64,000 nt of DNA from Nematopogon swammerdamellus (GCA_946902875.1 OX336345.1:7285395-7349394), one strand, 5' to 3'; numbered from the stretch's first letter, positions 1 through 10,618 are shown. Translations and numbers: made by a program. The notes: a model not told the origin generated them from the sequence alone.

Positions 1-230
1 CGAAACCACGCTCAGTGAGGCACCATACAGGTCAGTTAACCAAAGCTGGCGCACACAGTACTCACACCAATGCAATTGTGCAAGTGCGAGTGAGACGTCG
101 CACTGCATACGCATCACGAAAACCCGATCTGTCTCACTCGCACTTGCACAATTGCATTGGTGTGAGTACTGTGTACGCGCCAGCTTTGGTTAACTGACCT
201 GTAACAGCAGATTTGTCGTATTGCAACTGA
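1..230 (-). mobile_element. LINE-A 3' remnant split by a palindrome
   Basis: Bases 1-26 read, on the minus strand, as the tail segment of LINE family A (TGCCTCACTGAGCGTGGTTTCG), which is also seen on the plus strand at 13.4 and 40.5 kb. The neighbouring LINE sequence (AGCAGATTTG in this orientation) resumes at about 205, on the far side of the palindrome at 27-202. The copy therefore predates that insertion. It is cut by the window edge and has no coding capacity. Confidence 0.55.
27..202. mobile_element. Palindromic MITE-like fold-back
   Basis: Bases 27-96 are the near-exact reverse complement of 131-202. The arms are about 70 bp, beginning ACAGGTCAGTTAACC and ending GGTTAACTGACCTGT, with one 2-base length difference and a loop of about 34 bases. 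No open frame is present. It interrupts a LINE-A remnant, so it is probably a non-autonomous DNA element. I could not fix a clear target duplication. Confidence 0.7.
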
Positions 231-1085
231 AAAATTTGAAGCTTGTGGTATGTCAGAAAAATGACTGTGGTTAATGAAAATAATTATTAAGCTGGTCATA
301 ATGTAAACGTAAAATTTAACCTTATCATTACATTCTTTTTCTCTTCTTATATTTATTTCTTGAAAAAATAATGTAAGAAGCGTTGCAATCCAACTGGCAA
401 CTAGGCTAAAACTGTTCTGGAATGAGCAGATATGGAGTAGTAAGATAGAATATAAAAGTAAACAGCAATGGTTTTTATTTGCTTTTAAAATCCAATATAT
501 GTATTTCTTTGTATAAATCTGTGGAATTCTCTAATATGTAAATAAATAAATAAATAATTCAATTAATGTAATAATTATGTTGTGTAATTGATTGTACAAA
601 GACATATTCAGTACAACGAGAAATCTGCCAAAAACTAAGTAAATTCCAAAGTTGTGAAGGAACACGGACTGTGAAACATAAATAATGTTCAATGTCCTTA
701 AATGTCCTCATTTAAGAACAATAAGCTCATCTTGAAGATTTTTTTTATTACTTGATAAGACTTAGCCGAGCCGAGATTATCCTAGTTTTAAGGTTCCGTA
801 TAAAAATCTTAATAACAGTATAACATTGTCTTAGCTGACAATCTTTTGGAAGATACTCATAAAAGTACTTGTGTATCTTGCACAGTAGGCATGCGTAATT
901 TATTGCAATATCTTTTAGTCAGTATAATAACCACAGTTCTCTCGCATTGGGCCTGTGTAGACTACACAAGACTTAGGCTTAATCAGTCAATAGTCAGACC
1001 AAGACGTCAGATTATCAGTCAATAGCTTGTGATTCTTTGAAAATGTATTAACATACATAATTACATACCTATTATGTTATGTACC
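231..1085. other. AT-rich DNA without recognised gene
   Basis: Nothing coding is seen. A short (AAAT)n run lies near 540-557. The rest is low-complexity AT-rich sequence with stops in all frames. Confidence 0.6.
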
Positions 1086-1158
1086 TGCCTGTTTTTCAGT
1101 GGGGTAGGTAGACACAACGGATATCCACGTGCCAATATTCTGACACACTGTAGTTTAA
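1086..1158 (-). repeat. Dispersed repeat G
   Basis: This diverged copy contains GTGGGGTAGG and CACGTGCCA. It matches the repeats at 39204 (same strand) and at 18752 and 20002 (opposite strand), where the core reads CCGTTGTCTCTGCCTACCCC. The function is unknown. It is a short dispersed repeat of the kind common in moth and butterfly genomes. Confidence 0.55.
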
Positions 1159-1683
1159 TGACAGCACGTTGACACAAAAAGGTATTTTTGAGCCGAAATA
1201 GTAACAAATTATCGATTCATTCTCACACAATTTATAGATGAATAAAATTTTATAAAAAAAAAATACTACGTTTACGTTTAGTACCGTAGGTGAATCAAAT
1301 ATCCCAAAAACGTTCCCAAATATCCCATATATTCTATGACCTATGACACCACTTACGTTGACCGCTCAATGCGGAAGCCCAAACTGACCCCACAGCCTGA
1401 AGTCGCGACCCGCACCCTGAGAGCCTCCTGAACAATGTCGCAAGTCGTAAATCCGAGTAAAGAAACGACCTTGCGATTTCTGCCTTTCAATGAGTCGAGT
1501 TTCTCGATGTATCAACTTGGAAGATATGCGCAGGAGTTTCGTACAAAACGTCAAGGACATAATTTCCTGTTTAACAGTGGGATAGAGTAGATAGCCAAGC
1601 ACACTTTAACTTTAGAAGGAAGCGCTTAAACAATTACAAGAAAAATAATAAAAATGTAATTTAAGAGCTTACCAACAAAATTA

Positions 1684-1800
1684 TATGAAATTTTATGAAA
1701 TAAAATGAAATGAAAATGAAAATGAAATTAAATGAAATGAATTGAAATGAAATGAAATTATACGTAAGTTTATAGTATAAATTCAAATTCAAATTCAAAT
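1684..1800. repeat. Degenerate ATGAA/TTCAAA tandem repeat
   Basis: Bases 1684-1760 are an imperfect array of ATGAA units. A short run of AAATTC units follows at 1781-1800. This is simple repeat DNA with no coding potential. Confidence 0.7.
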
Positions 1801-2027
1801 GTATTTATTGTGACATGTGATATTTATACAAAAAGAGCTAAGTAGTTCAAGGTAGCGGGTTGGCTCCCCGATTGGGTTTTTAGAAACCGTGTCTGGTCGA
1901 ACAATGCGTGGTCGCCCGTATCTCGACTAGTCCCGAGTGGCGGCTGGCACCCCAGTGCCTCTTTGGATGATTTTCAAAAATGATTTGACAAAATAAAGGT
2001 GTTTATATAGTATTTTATTTTTATAAT

Positions 2028-2197
2028 ATATATTTTTTTATAGTAAGCGCGACATGTAGCGCCAAGTCACCCATAAGGTGTCTAGCGATGCCCATGGACA
2101 TTCGGTCGCAAGCGGGGGCTGCGAATGCCATGCCGGCCTAACAGGTGCCCATTCACGCCTCTCTTGAAGGACCCGAGACTATATTTGCGGGGAAAAA
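2028..2197 (-). mobile_element. LINE-B (CR1/L2-like) 3' end, truncated
   Basis: On the minus strand this reads the C-terminal end and 3' UTR of the same LINE seen at 27868, 32350 and 56563. It has the block for the ORF2 tail (CCTTCAAGAGAGGCGTGAATG, with changes), CAGGCCGGCATGG, TCCATGGGCAT and the terminal CGCGCTTACTATAAAAAAA. The copy is 5'-truncated to about 170 bp and the frame is broken. The A-rich tail faces left, at 2028-2040. Confidence 0.75.
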
Positions 2198-2516
2198 TAT
2201 ACTCGTATTATATACTCGTATATATACACAGGTCTGAGGTTAGTACTAAACATGTACCCACTATATATTTTTTTATTAGATAGATGATGTTTTCTCTTCA
2301 TTATCGGTTGTTTATCTATCTAATGAAGAAATATAAAGCGGCTACACGCTTAGTACTAACACATACAAATAAAATATAAAAAAATCTCAAGTCATTTTCT
2401 AATGTTCGATGCCAAATGCGACTTTGATGACGACAGCATAAGATTCAATATGGAATCGTGCAAGTTGACTACAACTATAGAAGATGCAACTGTTCGAAAT
2501 TCAGAGAGAATACGTT

Positions 2517-2601
2517 GTCACCCCGGTGGCGAAATGGTAGCGAGCTGGCCGGCTCAAGCCAGAGTTGCAGGTTCGAATCCTGGTCGGGAGGTTTTTTTTT
2601 T
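2517..2601 (+). repeat. tRNA-like Pol III unit (SINE head or tRNA pseudogene)
   Basis: The segment has a good A box (TGGCGAAATGG, 2526-2536) and a perfect B box (GGTTCGAATCC, 2571-2581), 35 bases apart. An anticodon-arm-like hairpin (CTGGC/GCCAG) carries CTCAA in its loop. The acceptor stem pairs only partly and the anticodon loop has eight bases, so this is a tRNA pseudogene or SINE head rather than a working tRNA gene. A run of ten T at 2592-2601 could end transcription. That run is also the A-tail of the SINE on the opposite strand. Confidence 0.6.
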
Positions 2602-2702
2602 GTGGAAACTGACACGGTTGGCTATATCACCTACAACATCCGTGATGCCAGCCCATAACACCGGGTGAACTAGGTGCCATGTCAGTGCTTCCCTTCGGTC
2701 GA
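2592..2702 (-). mobile_element. SINE family 1, 3' tail only
   Basis: The minus strand carries only the last 110 bp of SINE family 1: the block around CACCCGGTGTTATGGGCTGG, then CATCACGGATGTTGTAGGTG, then GCCAACCGTGTCAGTTTCC, then an A-run. Copies with the same tail are at 5237, 16398, 18861, 19019, 21793 and 51413. It is strongly 5'-truncated, as expected for target-primed reverse transcription. Confidence 0.8.
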
Positions 2703-3134
2703 TTTTCGGCTTTGCAACTCTATGAAATAAAGAAATTACTTATAAAGAAAAATAAAAAGATTATCAAGGACAATTCGAAGGAAGTATAATTTTTTTTATG
2801 TTCTGGTAAATGGTACATGCTAAATTTAAAAACGCCATTTGCAACTAGCCGGTCCCCCACGCCTAGTTCGGCTAGCCACGGATCCAAAAATCCAACGGCC
2901 CGCGCCGCCTCCCTGCTTCACTCTGCGTGTATGAATAAATAAATACATAAAAAACTCATTGGTGCATATCGGCCTGAATCGAACCTCCGAGTCTACGTGC
3001 GGTATATCTCTATTGGTGTGTAGAGAGAAAATGTTCCGCGGCATGTTCCGAGATGTTCCCCGTAACATACACAGTAGCTGCCGTAGCAGTCGAGCGAGGT
3101 CCCGCGACACTTGCCCCACATAAGAGTTTTTTCG

Positions 3135-3415
3135 ATACGTGTGTACCATAGACATTTATAAAATAAAATATACCGAGTTATAGCATTGTTGATTGAAGCC
3201 ACTTCAAAGACGAGCATTCGGCATGCTACGCTGTTCGATGGTTGTTCGTTCGCAGACGTCAGTCGCTGCGCCCTGCGAGGTATATGCATCATTGTGCCCC
3301 CATACCCGGGCAAAGATGGACCCACTTATTTTAGAGAATTTTGACGGCAGTTCTCTCTCTATACGCCCGTATATTATAACTCTATGGTACCTACGTATAG
3401 ATTATTTCAGGAAGT
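3135..3415 (+). repeat. Dispersed repeat H, copy 1
   Basis: This stretch aligns with 14305-14572 on the same strand. Shared blocks include GATGGCTGTTCGTTCGCAGA-like sequence, the cluster CAGTCGCTGCGCCCTGCGA, and the end block TCTCTCTATACGC followed by AACTCTATGGTA. The open frames in it differ between the two copies and are probably not real. The type of element is unknown. Confidence 0.6.
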
Positions 3416-4120
3416 GATTTTGAAATTGTAATAAAATTAATTTTCTTCTTCGATTTCTTGGAATATTTTTTTTAATTCAAGCTTTAACTTTTTCTTCTTA
3501 AATGCTTTAATACTATATTTTTGGCGGCTTCCGGAACTGCTGCAATTCCGGCTCGTCGGATTTTATTATTTATAAATTTTTTTACGGTTAGATTTAAAAC
3601 GTTTAGTTTAAAATTGTCAGTTTAATATAAAATATAAAAAATATACCTAAACCATATTTTATTTTATTTTAATTAGGTTTTTTTTTACTTGTAAATTGTA
3701 ATGACTGTTATTGTTTTTTCATTGTAAGAAATAATATATGTATTTAAATTTAATACTAAATTTTTACTTGGAACAGTTCTTAGAAAGCATCTATAAATTC
3801 AAACCTATGACCACTCGCAAGGGCAAAATAATTGATCAAAATACGTACACCTGCTTTCAATCCGTTTGCTCTAGTAAAAAGCTCATAATTTCAATGCTTA
3901 CATCGAAGTAATATAAGAGAGCGCTGGGCCGCGCCGGCCGGGCCTCATTGCGAATTCCTAGCAGGCTCCACTACCATTATTTACGTCCCTCGAGAGAACG
4001 GTGACCCAGTAACCTTAGTTGATGTATGGCCCAAAATCCTCTTGAAACTTTGCCTTGCCAATATTTTATTACTTGCCCGATCTGCTGGCTAGGGTTTCGC
4101 TGATAACTGCGGATTATTTT
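3416..4120. other. Gene-free AT-rich stretch
   Basis: No gene is recognised. A short GC-rich patch (GGGCCGCGCCGGCCGGGCC) sits near 3925-3945. The rest is AT-rich with scattered T-runs. Confidence 0.5.
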
Positions 4121-4124
4121 TCAC

Positions 4125-4510
4125 TTCGAAATTGGCAGGTGTTTGTTTGGGAATATCGCTACACGATGTGGTGCGTAACGAGGCAATTCGTCGACGCACC
4201 GAAGTTGTCGACATGGACACCGAGTGGCTAAGCTCAAGTGGCTGTGGGCTGGTCGTGTCCGCTGATGAGACGACGGCCGTAGGAGTACCCATGTCCTACA
4301 CTGGCGGCTGCAGACAGGAAAACGCAGGGAAGACCAACCACCATGTGGGACTACTACGACATCAAGTGCATCCGTGGAAAGTAGTGGTTTTACGGGACAA
4401 ATGTTTTTTCATAGACCTATTTTTTTTAGCTGTACGCCGGTAAAGTCGAAGAAGACTGTAGAAAAATTGGAGAGGCGTATGTCCAGCAGTGGACTCTCAC
4501 GCGCGGACCC
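4125..4510 (+). pseudogene. RTE-type LINE ORF2 C-terminus, broken
   Basis: The plus strand translates LGISLHDVVRNEAIRRRTEV near 4143-4202. This matches the better copy on the minus strand at 44879, which has LGITLRDMVRNEAIRRRTK and WQWAGHVSRR. The motif is typical of the C-terminus of insect RTE-clade endonuclease/reverse transcriptase ORFs. Frameshifts break the frame after about 30 residues. The GEAYVQQWTLTR ending is still readable at 4471-4505. A stretch near 4390-4440 is not in the other copy and may be an insertion. Confidence 0.8.
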
Positions 4511-4783
4511 ATTGATGGACTAGAATTTTGATTCGTTATCTCTGCTTACCTCTTGGGCGTGGTGTGACGTTATGAGAACCAGCACGGGTGGCTGTGCTGA
4601 CGGACCGATGCTGATGGTACAATCGATACAGTAAATTATACCTGACCCCGTGAAACACTCAGCGAAGTGTCGTGCCAGCAGATTTGTAAACTATTTTTTA
4701 TGCAGAACTGTCCACTGCTGTCCAGAGTTCTACATATACGATACGCGACGAATTTGGGATTCGTCCCGTATCGTATATGTGTA

Positions 4784-4965
4784 TGTGTATCGTCATTCGC
4801 ACAACGCGCACTGGGCAGGGATTGCATCCCTACGCGTTAGACTTACCGCGGATGAGTACCAATCTGTTCTTCAGATGTTTCCTCTACAGTCTACAGAATC
4901 GCTAAATTCTGGAACGCTCTCCCTGCCACATCTTTCCCCCCAAGTACAATCTCGGGCGTAGGCTG
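4784..4965 (+). mobile_element. LINE-B (CR1/L2-like) 3' fragment
   Basis: This is homologous to LINE-B copies at 32350 and 56563: CGCACAACGCGCACTGGGCA, a diverged RMRTNRFC block, then WNALP and FPPKY (CTTTCCCCCCAAGTAC). It breaks off near 4965 and runs into a fragment of repeat D (AGATGCAGTGGGTCTATTC) at about 4983-5020. The frame is broken. Confidence 0.7.
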
Positions 4966-5236
4966 GGTTAGGCTCCTGAAGAGATGCAGTGGGTCTATTC
5001 TTTGGGTGTACCGAAGCACGAACAAGGTGCACGCTCGTGAGGTGAGTTGTTTATAAAGCAAACACTAACAGAATAATGTGAGCTATTGCAGGTAAAGAAC
5101 ATAATTTTATTGTGGGCAGAAAACTTGTATCGGGTGACAGTCTATGGCTTCACCCCTCTGGCAGTGATGTTGGTGGGCGAGGTAAGCTGCCGTAGATATA
5201 GTTTAAATGCATCAATGTGTTTTTTTCGAATTTAAA

Positions 5237-5571
5237 TTTTTTTTTTATGAAAACTGACACGGTTGGATACATCACTTGATGTATCCAACCCATATCTGTG
5301 ATGTCAGCCCATAACACCGGGTGAATTAGGTGGCATGCCAGTCAGAACTGGACGGAAAACACGAGCTATTTACATAGACGTTTCGACCGACATTTCATTC
5401 AGTGCTGTGGTACCAACCCGGGCGGGATAAACCCTACCCCCTAGTAAGGTAAGAAGGGAAGGGACCTACAGTTTAACGTGGAATCCGAACCACAGTTAGC
5501 CTATAACGGTCGAGCGGTCACTCGTCAGTACTGACAGCGCTCAGGGTTGCTTAACAAGAGTCGACCATCCG
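5237..5571 (-). mobile_element. SINE family 1, nearly full length
   Basis: On the minus strand this has the truncated head, the 5S-like block (GTTAAGCAACCCTGAGCGC), the B-box region (GGTTCGGATTCC), the central domain (GGTTGGTACCACAGCACTG), the tail and an A-run at 5237-5246. About 30 bp between the central domain and the tail are missing near 5345 compared with other copies. The first 20 or so bases of the head are also absent. A local inverted duplication sits in the tail at 5262-5291. Confidence 0.85.
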
Positions 5572-6176
5572 AATTTATGTATAATTCGAATGTCCCATTT
5601 CCATAATAAATGTGTCATTTTCATAATATTTCATAATAAGTTTGACGTATATACTACCAACACAGGCGTGTATGTATAGCCATTGTCGCTACATTAATAT
5701 TTTGTCAGGCAACATTTCAAAAATAATTTCAGACAACACAATATGTTATATCAATGTATTCAATATTCATGCAAATTGGATGGATATTATTGTTTGACGG
5801 CGAATTTTCATATTACGTACACATTAATTTACTCCACTTGCCAAAGCGAAATATAAATTTGTTCATCCGATCACTCTTCGCATCTTCGTATCTCGATAAT
5901 GGAAAATTGAATTTCAAAATTAAAAGAAGCTTCCGAGACCAATACTTCATGTATACGGGTTTGATATGATATGTCGACTGAAGCACGTGCCGAAATAGGT
6001 ATACTTACCTCAGTATAACGTTTAGTATTACATATTAATTTAGGTACATGTCAGTTTAGATATATGTAACAAAATGATAAATAGACATATTAATTTCATA
6101 ACTCTGAAAGCTCGATCATTAGGCATCATTACAGGGCCCAACTTTAGCACAAAGATATTACATACATGTCGGACAT
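5572..6176. other. Gene-free AT-rich stretch
   Basis: No repeat or gene is recognised. One 71-codon frame (5754-5969) has an AT-driven composition, no homology I recognise and no splice context, so I treat it as chance. Confidence 0.5.
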
Positions 6177-6177
6177 A

Positions 6178-6295
6178 CAGTCAGTCAGTCAGCGTGTAAG
6201 CGCCTACTGCTGGACATAGCCTCTCCAAAAATTTTCCTACAGTCCTCCCGGCCTTCAGCGGTACGGAACCACTGCTTTCGGCCGACATACTAGAT
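6178..6295 (-). mobile_element. RTE-type LINE 3' end fragment
   Basis: The minus strand has the last coding block of the RTE-type element: CCGTACCGCTGAAGGCCGGG, which codes WFRTAEGRE, then a WRKI-like block and the end AGCAGTAGGCGCTTACACGC. It matches 44879-45010 closely. The ACTGACTG repeat at its left edge is shared between the two copies and is probably the 3' UTR end. Confidence 0.75.
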
Positions 6296-6299
6296 TTTT

Positions 6300-6640
6300 A
6301 GGTTCGCTTTATCTGTTTTACAGCTTCATGGGCGCTGCTCTGAGGAACCAGCATCCCTTATTCCTTATTTCCGCAGCACTCGTCACAGAGAGACTCAGCA
6401 CTCTTTTGTTGTTGACATTGGGCTTTTGAGAACCCATCTTTTCTCAAGATCGTTTCCCTGTCCGTGATGCACTGCAACTGTCTTCCGGCGATGTGTTTCC
6501 CGAATGCTGTAAGCTGGGTGTCTTCAAACGTCGTGATAACAGGCTAGGCAGCCTAGCAACAGTCTGCAAATCAGCTGGCATGGCGCCTAACTGAGCGTTG
6601 TATCGTGAGAAGAGGTGATTTTGGCTCTGCTACATTGGTT
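6300..6640 (+). mobile_element. LINE-A 3' end, decayed
   Basis: The plus strand reads a degraded ORF2 C-terminus (CTTCCGGCGATGTGTTTCCC, which codes LPAxVFPE, then GTGTCTTCAAACGTCGTGAT, which codes VFKRR). The stop-containing block TGGCGCCTAACTGAGCGTTG follows. The order is the same as in the copies at 13289 and 40345. The terminal TTTACATAAA tail is not present. Confidence 0.7.
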
Positions 6641-7265
6641 CCTCGCCACAGCTGTCACTGCCCACCAATAATTGTGATGTGAAACCATTGAGATCAGCTA
6701 AAAACCCGACTATCCATCATTTCACATAGTAAATATATGAAACCGTAGCCTCCTCAAATCACCATCATTTCATCAGTATCTCTGATATAGTGACGGACTT
6801 ACATATTATGGTAACACTAAATATCGACCTCCATCGTGTCAACAGGTCGACAGTCAACACAATAGCCTCTCCGCTACGTCGACTCACCCCCTCTCCTTCC
6901 CCCTGTCTCAAGAAGGCAACCGTAATCGGATTTTCCCTCTCCAAACATTCGGCTCAATCTCGCCGCGCCTGGCATAAATACTTAATTAAATTCCACTGTC
7001 TGTAGACAACGGAATGTGTATACGTTGGGAATTATTTAAAACGAATTTGTGCATTGTGAAATTTGTCGAGGATTTATTTATTTTTAATCGCCTTTACCGC
7101 CTACCCATCAAAATGTTTCCATGTAACGAATTGTTTTTAGCGTTAAAAAAACATGATAATATGTACACAATTTATGAAAAATTGAAAATTAAACTAAACA
7201 AATTTTGATTATACCCGGTTTGGTAGGTATAACGGGGATGATAGTAGTGATAATAATGATAGTAG
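6641..7265. other. Gene-free stretch
   Basis: Two chance-length frames (6790-7005 and 7014-7208) lack recognisable domains. No repeat is recognised. Confidence 0.45.
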
Positions 7266-7267
7266 AG

Positions 7268-7435
7268 ATAATTTGGTTTATTAGTTTCTCTCTTTGGGAC
7301 CCGACCATCGGTAGCATTGGCTCGCCCCGCCGCCGGTGGTGGAAACTCAATTTTAGATTTTAATTTTTACTTTATAAAAATGTAAAATTGTTATAAAAAG
7401 AAAATGTGTCAATAAAGAAATAAATAGTAGGGATA
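7268..7435 (+). mobile_element. LINE-E 3' end (short)
   Basis: The end of a LINE ORF (FLSLGPDHR then stop, from TTTGGGACCCGACCATCGGT) is followed by a GC-rich start of the UTR (CCGCCGCCGGTGGTGGAAA) and AT-rich sequence. The same block lies in opposite orientation at 23880-23945, where more of the ORF is kept. Confidence 0.65.
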
Positions 7436-8484
7436 ATAATGATAGTAGTGTAGTGTTATTCATAATTCTTTATGTGTGTTATATTTTCGATATTCGCTGC
7501 TATGTTTAACCTACGGTTTAACGAATAGGTAATTAGGTATACTACCTAAACTCATGAAAGTTTCCAAAAATTTGTGTAACAAAAAAAAAAGAAAGAAAAC
7601 TCCGATATCATCAATGTTGTGTTCTCGTGTAGCATCGCGGACATGAAAGGATAATAATATAGCTACACACATAAATTGTATTTTTCTAAGATTTAGAAAA
7701 TAAAATTATGATCAAAGCGGCATATCATTCGCATACATTTGGTTTTAATCTGCAATATTTAAGAAAATACGTACACCTGAAAAATATGCAACAATTTAAA
7801 TCTCCATTCTCTCTGGTTCTCATGATTTAGAATAATTTATCTCTTGATAAATATGTCGTTTAAAAGTGAATATATTTTCATCATAATGTTTGAATAGATC
7901 ATTGACTAAAACTTCATCGTCAATAACTCAGTATTAACACTTTACGGCACTTTAACCCGATATTACACTACCCAAAGTATTATCGCGACGAAACTTTTAC
8001 ATTATTATTTCGTTGTTTCAGTACTTTCGCTATAGTAACACAATACTGCTAGCGAGGTGAGAAATGCCGTGATCTGAAATTTAAAATTTCTCATCGACGA
8101 AAGGCTATCGTCGTAGCGTGTTCGTCGTTGATTTAATGTTGTCATGAAAATACTTCTCAGCACTAGTTTTCCATACCTGCGTGCATGCGCATTTCGTATT
8201 TGACTTGGTGTTCGAGTCACACACTTACAGTGCATACATCACAATACCTACAGTGGTTCGGGAGCATCTGAAGGTTATTCCGACAAACGAATGTTCCGTC
8301 GTCAGTCAATCATTTCTACGATGGTATTTTCTTAGATGTTATTTCGTCTTTACGTAAAGTCGTTAATTATAATAAGATTTACAACGTCAATTCCACCGTA
8401 AACTTGTCGACTTTTCTACGGAGCTCACCCAAATAATATATTCGAGCATGTGGCTAAGAAATAAAGTCTTTGCTCTGTTCCTAG
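7436..8484. other. Gene-free AT-rich stretch
   Basis: No repeat or gene is recognised. The 76-codon minus frame at 8005-8235 has no domain that I recognise. Confidence 0.45.
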
Positions 8485-8816
8485 AGCCAATGGGTTCGAC
8501 ACCCATATTTAGGTTGCGGCGGGGGTGCGACGGTTTGGGCATCGGCTTCTCATGCGAGAGGTCCGAGATTCGAATCCGGTCGGCGTGTATCTAAGAATTT
8601 TTTTCTGACGAAAAAATTTACGTGCATAGCGACACCAGCTGCTTCACCGTTCAGAACCGGTGTTGTTACCACCGTACTGGATGTAAGATGGCCGCATAGC
8701 AACCCAGGGAAGTCTCCGGTATGGCACCTACCTTCACGGAGGTGATATTGGCTGGTCGGAGCATGTGCTTTGGCCCCTCCGACTCAGCCATCCATACCGG
8801 ATTACATAAAAAAAAA
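8485..8816 (+). mobile_element. SINE family 2, longest copy
   Basis: The head is tRNA-derived, with a B box GATTCGAATCC at 8567-8577 and a preceding anticodon-like arm around TTCTCATGCGAGAG. The central block is ACCGTACTGGATGTAAGATG. The tail runs from GGGAAGTCTCCGGTATGGCA to CATACCGGATTACATAAA and an A-run to 8816. A second tRNA-like T arm (GGGTTCGACACCC) lies just upstream near 8493-8505. The A box is not well preserved. Related copies are at 20820, 24091, 37986 and 50472. Confidence 0.8.
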
Positions 8817-9254
8817 CGATTTACCGTGTCATATGTGAAAAAAAAACTAATTGTAGATGAGAAAGACAGACAAGGGATGTGTAGAGAAACACAGCGGATA
8901 TCCCATTTCGACCGATTTGTTTAGCACCACAGTATTCCTCGAGCTTCAAAAAAGCTCCGACCATTTTTTTAGTACTCGTATATTTCAGATAATCGAGGTT
9001 TTACGCGTTAGGAAATGCTCGCCAAAGCCATGCACAATACGTAAACATGTTAAAAAATTACGAGTCCTGGAAAGAAAATGTTACTGAGCTTTTTCTGAAG
9101 CATATTCAACGAGGCATCGCGCGGTGGTAAGGTCGAACTTGGACGCCCAGTATAATCTTACCAATTTGAATAATATACATAGGTATTCATAAGTTGCGTT
9201 AGGTTAGGAGAGATGAGAAAGAGCTGCCCAATGCAAATTAAATGAGCTGAAGTG
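8817..9254. other. Gene-free stretch
   Basis: Frames at 8721-8924 and 8857-9087 run out of the SINE into unique DNA and are not supported as genes. Confidence 0.45.
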
Positions 9255-9291
9255 AAACAGGCCTTAGTCTCGGGGAGACTAAGGCCTGTTT
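9255..9291. repeat. Perfect 17-bp-arm hairpin
   Basis: AAACAGGCCTTAGTCTC and its exact reverse complement are separated by GGG. The arms are GC-balanced, unlike the AT-rich surroundings. It resembles a terminator-like or small MITE stem, but no T-run follows. Confidence 0.75.
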
Positions 9292-10236
9292 GAGAGGGTT
9301 GCTGAGAGGGTTAACCTTAAAGATAGTTTTTTCTTCAGTCTTGGTATCCACAGGTCGGAGTGGAGCTATGGCGAATATCTGAGTCTTAAACTCTGTGGTA
9401 GATGCTGCTCATCTTGCGCTTCTGGAACATAGTAGAAGGATTATGTTGGAAGCAGATTATTCGGAAAGTAGCGACGTTCTCAGATTTAGGTGAGAACGTT
9501 GGAAATGAGAAAGAACTGATTCTTTCTAATCATTAACTCTTTCTAATCATTTAATACACACGTACATATCAAGTGAAGCAAGTTTGGGCGACGGGCAAAG
9601 ATGATTCATTGCCATAGCTACGAAATGTTTGTTGATTTGTGAAAAAAGTTGTAACATTACATTCACATACAACATATCGTCAGTCCAGTGCTAAACTCGC
9701 CAATCTGCAAATTCCAAATTTTTCAGGAGAAGCAAAAAACTACTAAATTTGTTCTGTCAAATCGAACTTTTATCACACCAAGTCCAAAATTACAATGAAC
9801 CTACCTTTGGCAAACCTTTACTAAATTGCATACTCAAATATAGTTCAATACAACTGTGAGAGCTGGTAATGCAAGTTTTTTACTTGACCAGTGTGGATGT
9901 GTTTTCTGATAGTACGAAACTTACAAAGGCATAATAGTCTAAATGCCACTTTGACTAGTTGACCACAGTTAAATTTATTAAAATTCGGAAAAAAGTGACA
10001 CTGCTATAGTAGCCTAAATGGTAGTTTGGTTGGTATAGCACAGTAAACATAAATTCAATTTTAAGATTTTTTTGCGTAAAGTACTATAACTGGCAGTTAT
10101 GATGATTTGCGTTGGTAGGTTTTGTATAAAAATAAAACAAACACAATGCATTTAGTTTTAAGTTGTGTACTTAAAGATAAACAGAATGCCAAAATGAATA
10201 TAAAACAGTATCAAACATTATAAAAGAAAACTAAAG
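9292..10236. other. Gene-free stretch
   Basis: No gene or known repeat is recognised. Two weakly similar segments (near 9910-9975 and 9985-10050) both carry ATAGTCTAAATG or GTAGCCTAAATG, which suggests an old local duplication. Confidence 0.4.
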
Positions 10237-10618
10237 TTATCATTCACTGTCTTCAGCGATATCTGGCTCTGCTAGAGCATGCTAGAGCATCTCGCACATT
10301 TTCCCCAGAAGGGAAGTTATGGTAGAAGTCGTGATGGATTCTTGAGATTGCATTTCATTGCAGAATTTTAGCAAATTTGCTTTCTTTGCCGCAATATTTA
10401 TCGTTTCTATATACGCTCTTTTTGGATAGTGCTCTTCGCCTGTGTTTCCCCTTACGGAACGGCTTTTTTTAATGAAAAATGCGTTCGGTTCACCATTGCC
10501 ATTTATGTCAATTTTTGGCTCCTGGTAGACCGTTCAGGGTTTGTCCTTTTGGCAGGCATGGACATTTTCTTGCGTTTTCTGCCACGCGCTCGATGCTGAC
10601 TCCGATTCATGTTCTGCA
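10237..10618 (-). pseudogene. Decayed coding exon, unknown protein
   Basis: On the minus strand a splice-acceptor-like TTTATTATTTTGCAG ends at 10617. From there one reading frame runs for about 120 codons with coding-like content. It starts HESESASSAWQKTQENVHAC and later contains KIDINGNGEPNAFFIKKS and LLKFCNEMQSQES. One internal stop (near 10535) and one near the end (10286) break it. The end carries a 10-bp tandem duplication (GCTAGAGCAT twice, 10271-10290), and a final stop follows near 10240. The composition (charged, Lys/Glu-rich, few hydrophobic runs) looks like the tail of a nuclear or transposon-encoded protein, but I recognise no family. Confidence 0.4.

Noticed and set aside
2517..2590. 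True tRNA gene
   Set aside because: The A and B boxes are good, but the acceptor stem pairs poorly and the anticodon loop is one base too long, so it is a pseudogene or SINE head.
9255..9291. microRNA precursor
   Set aside because: The 17-bp arms with a 3-base loop are too short, and no extended lower stem is visible.
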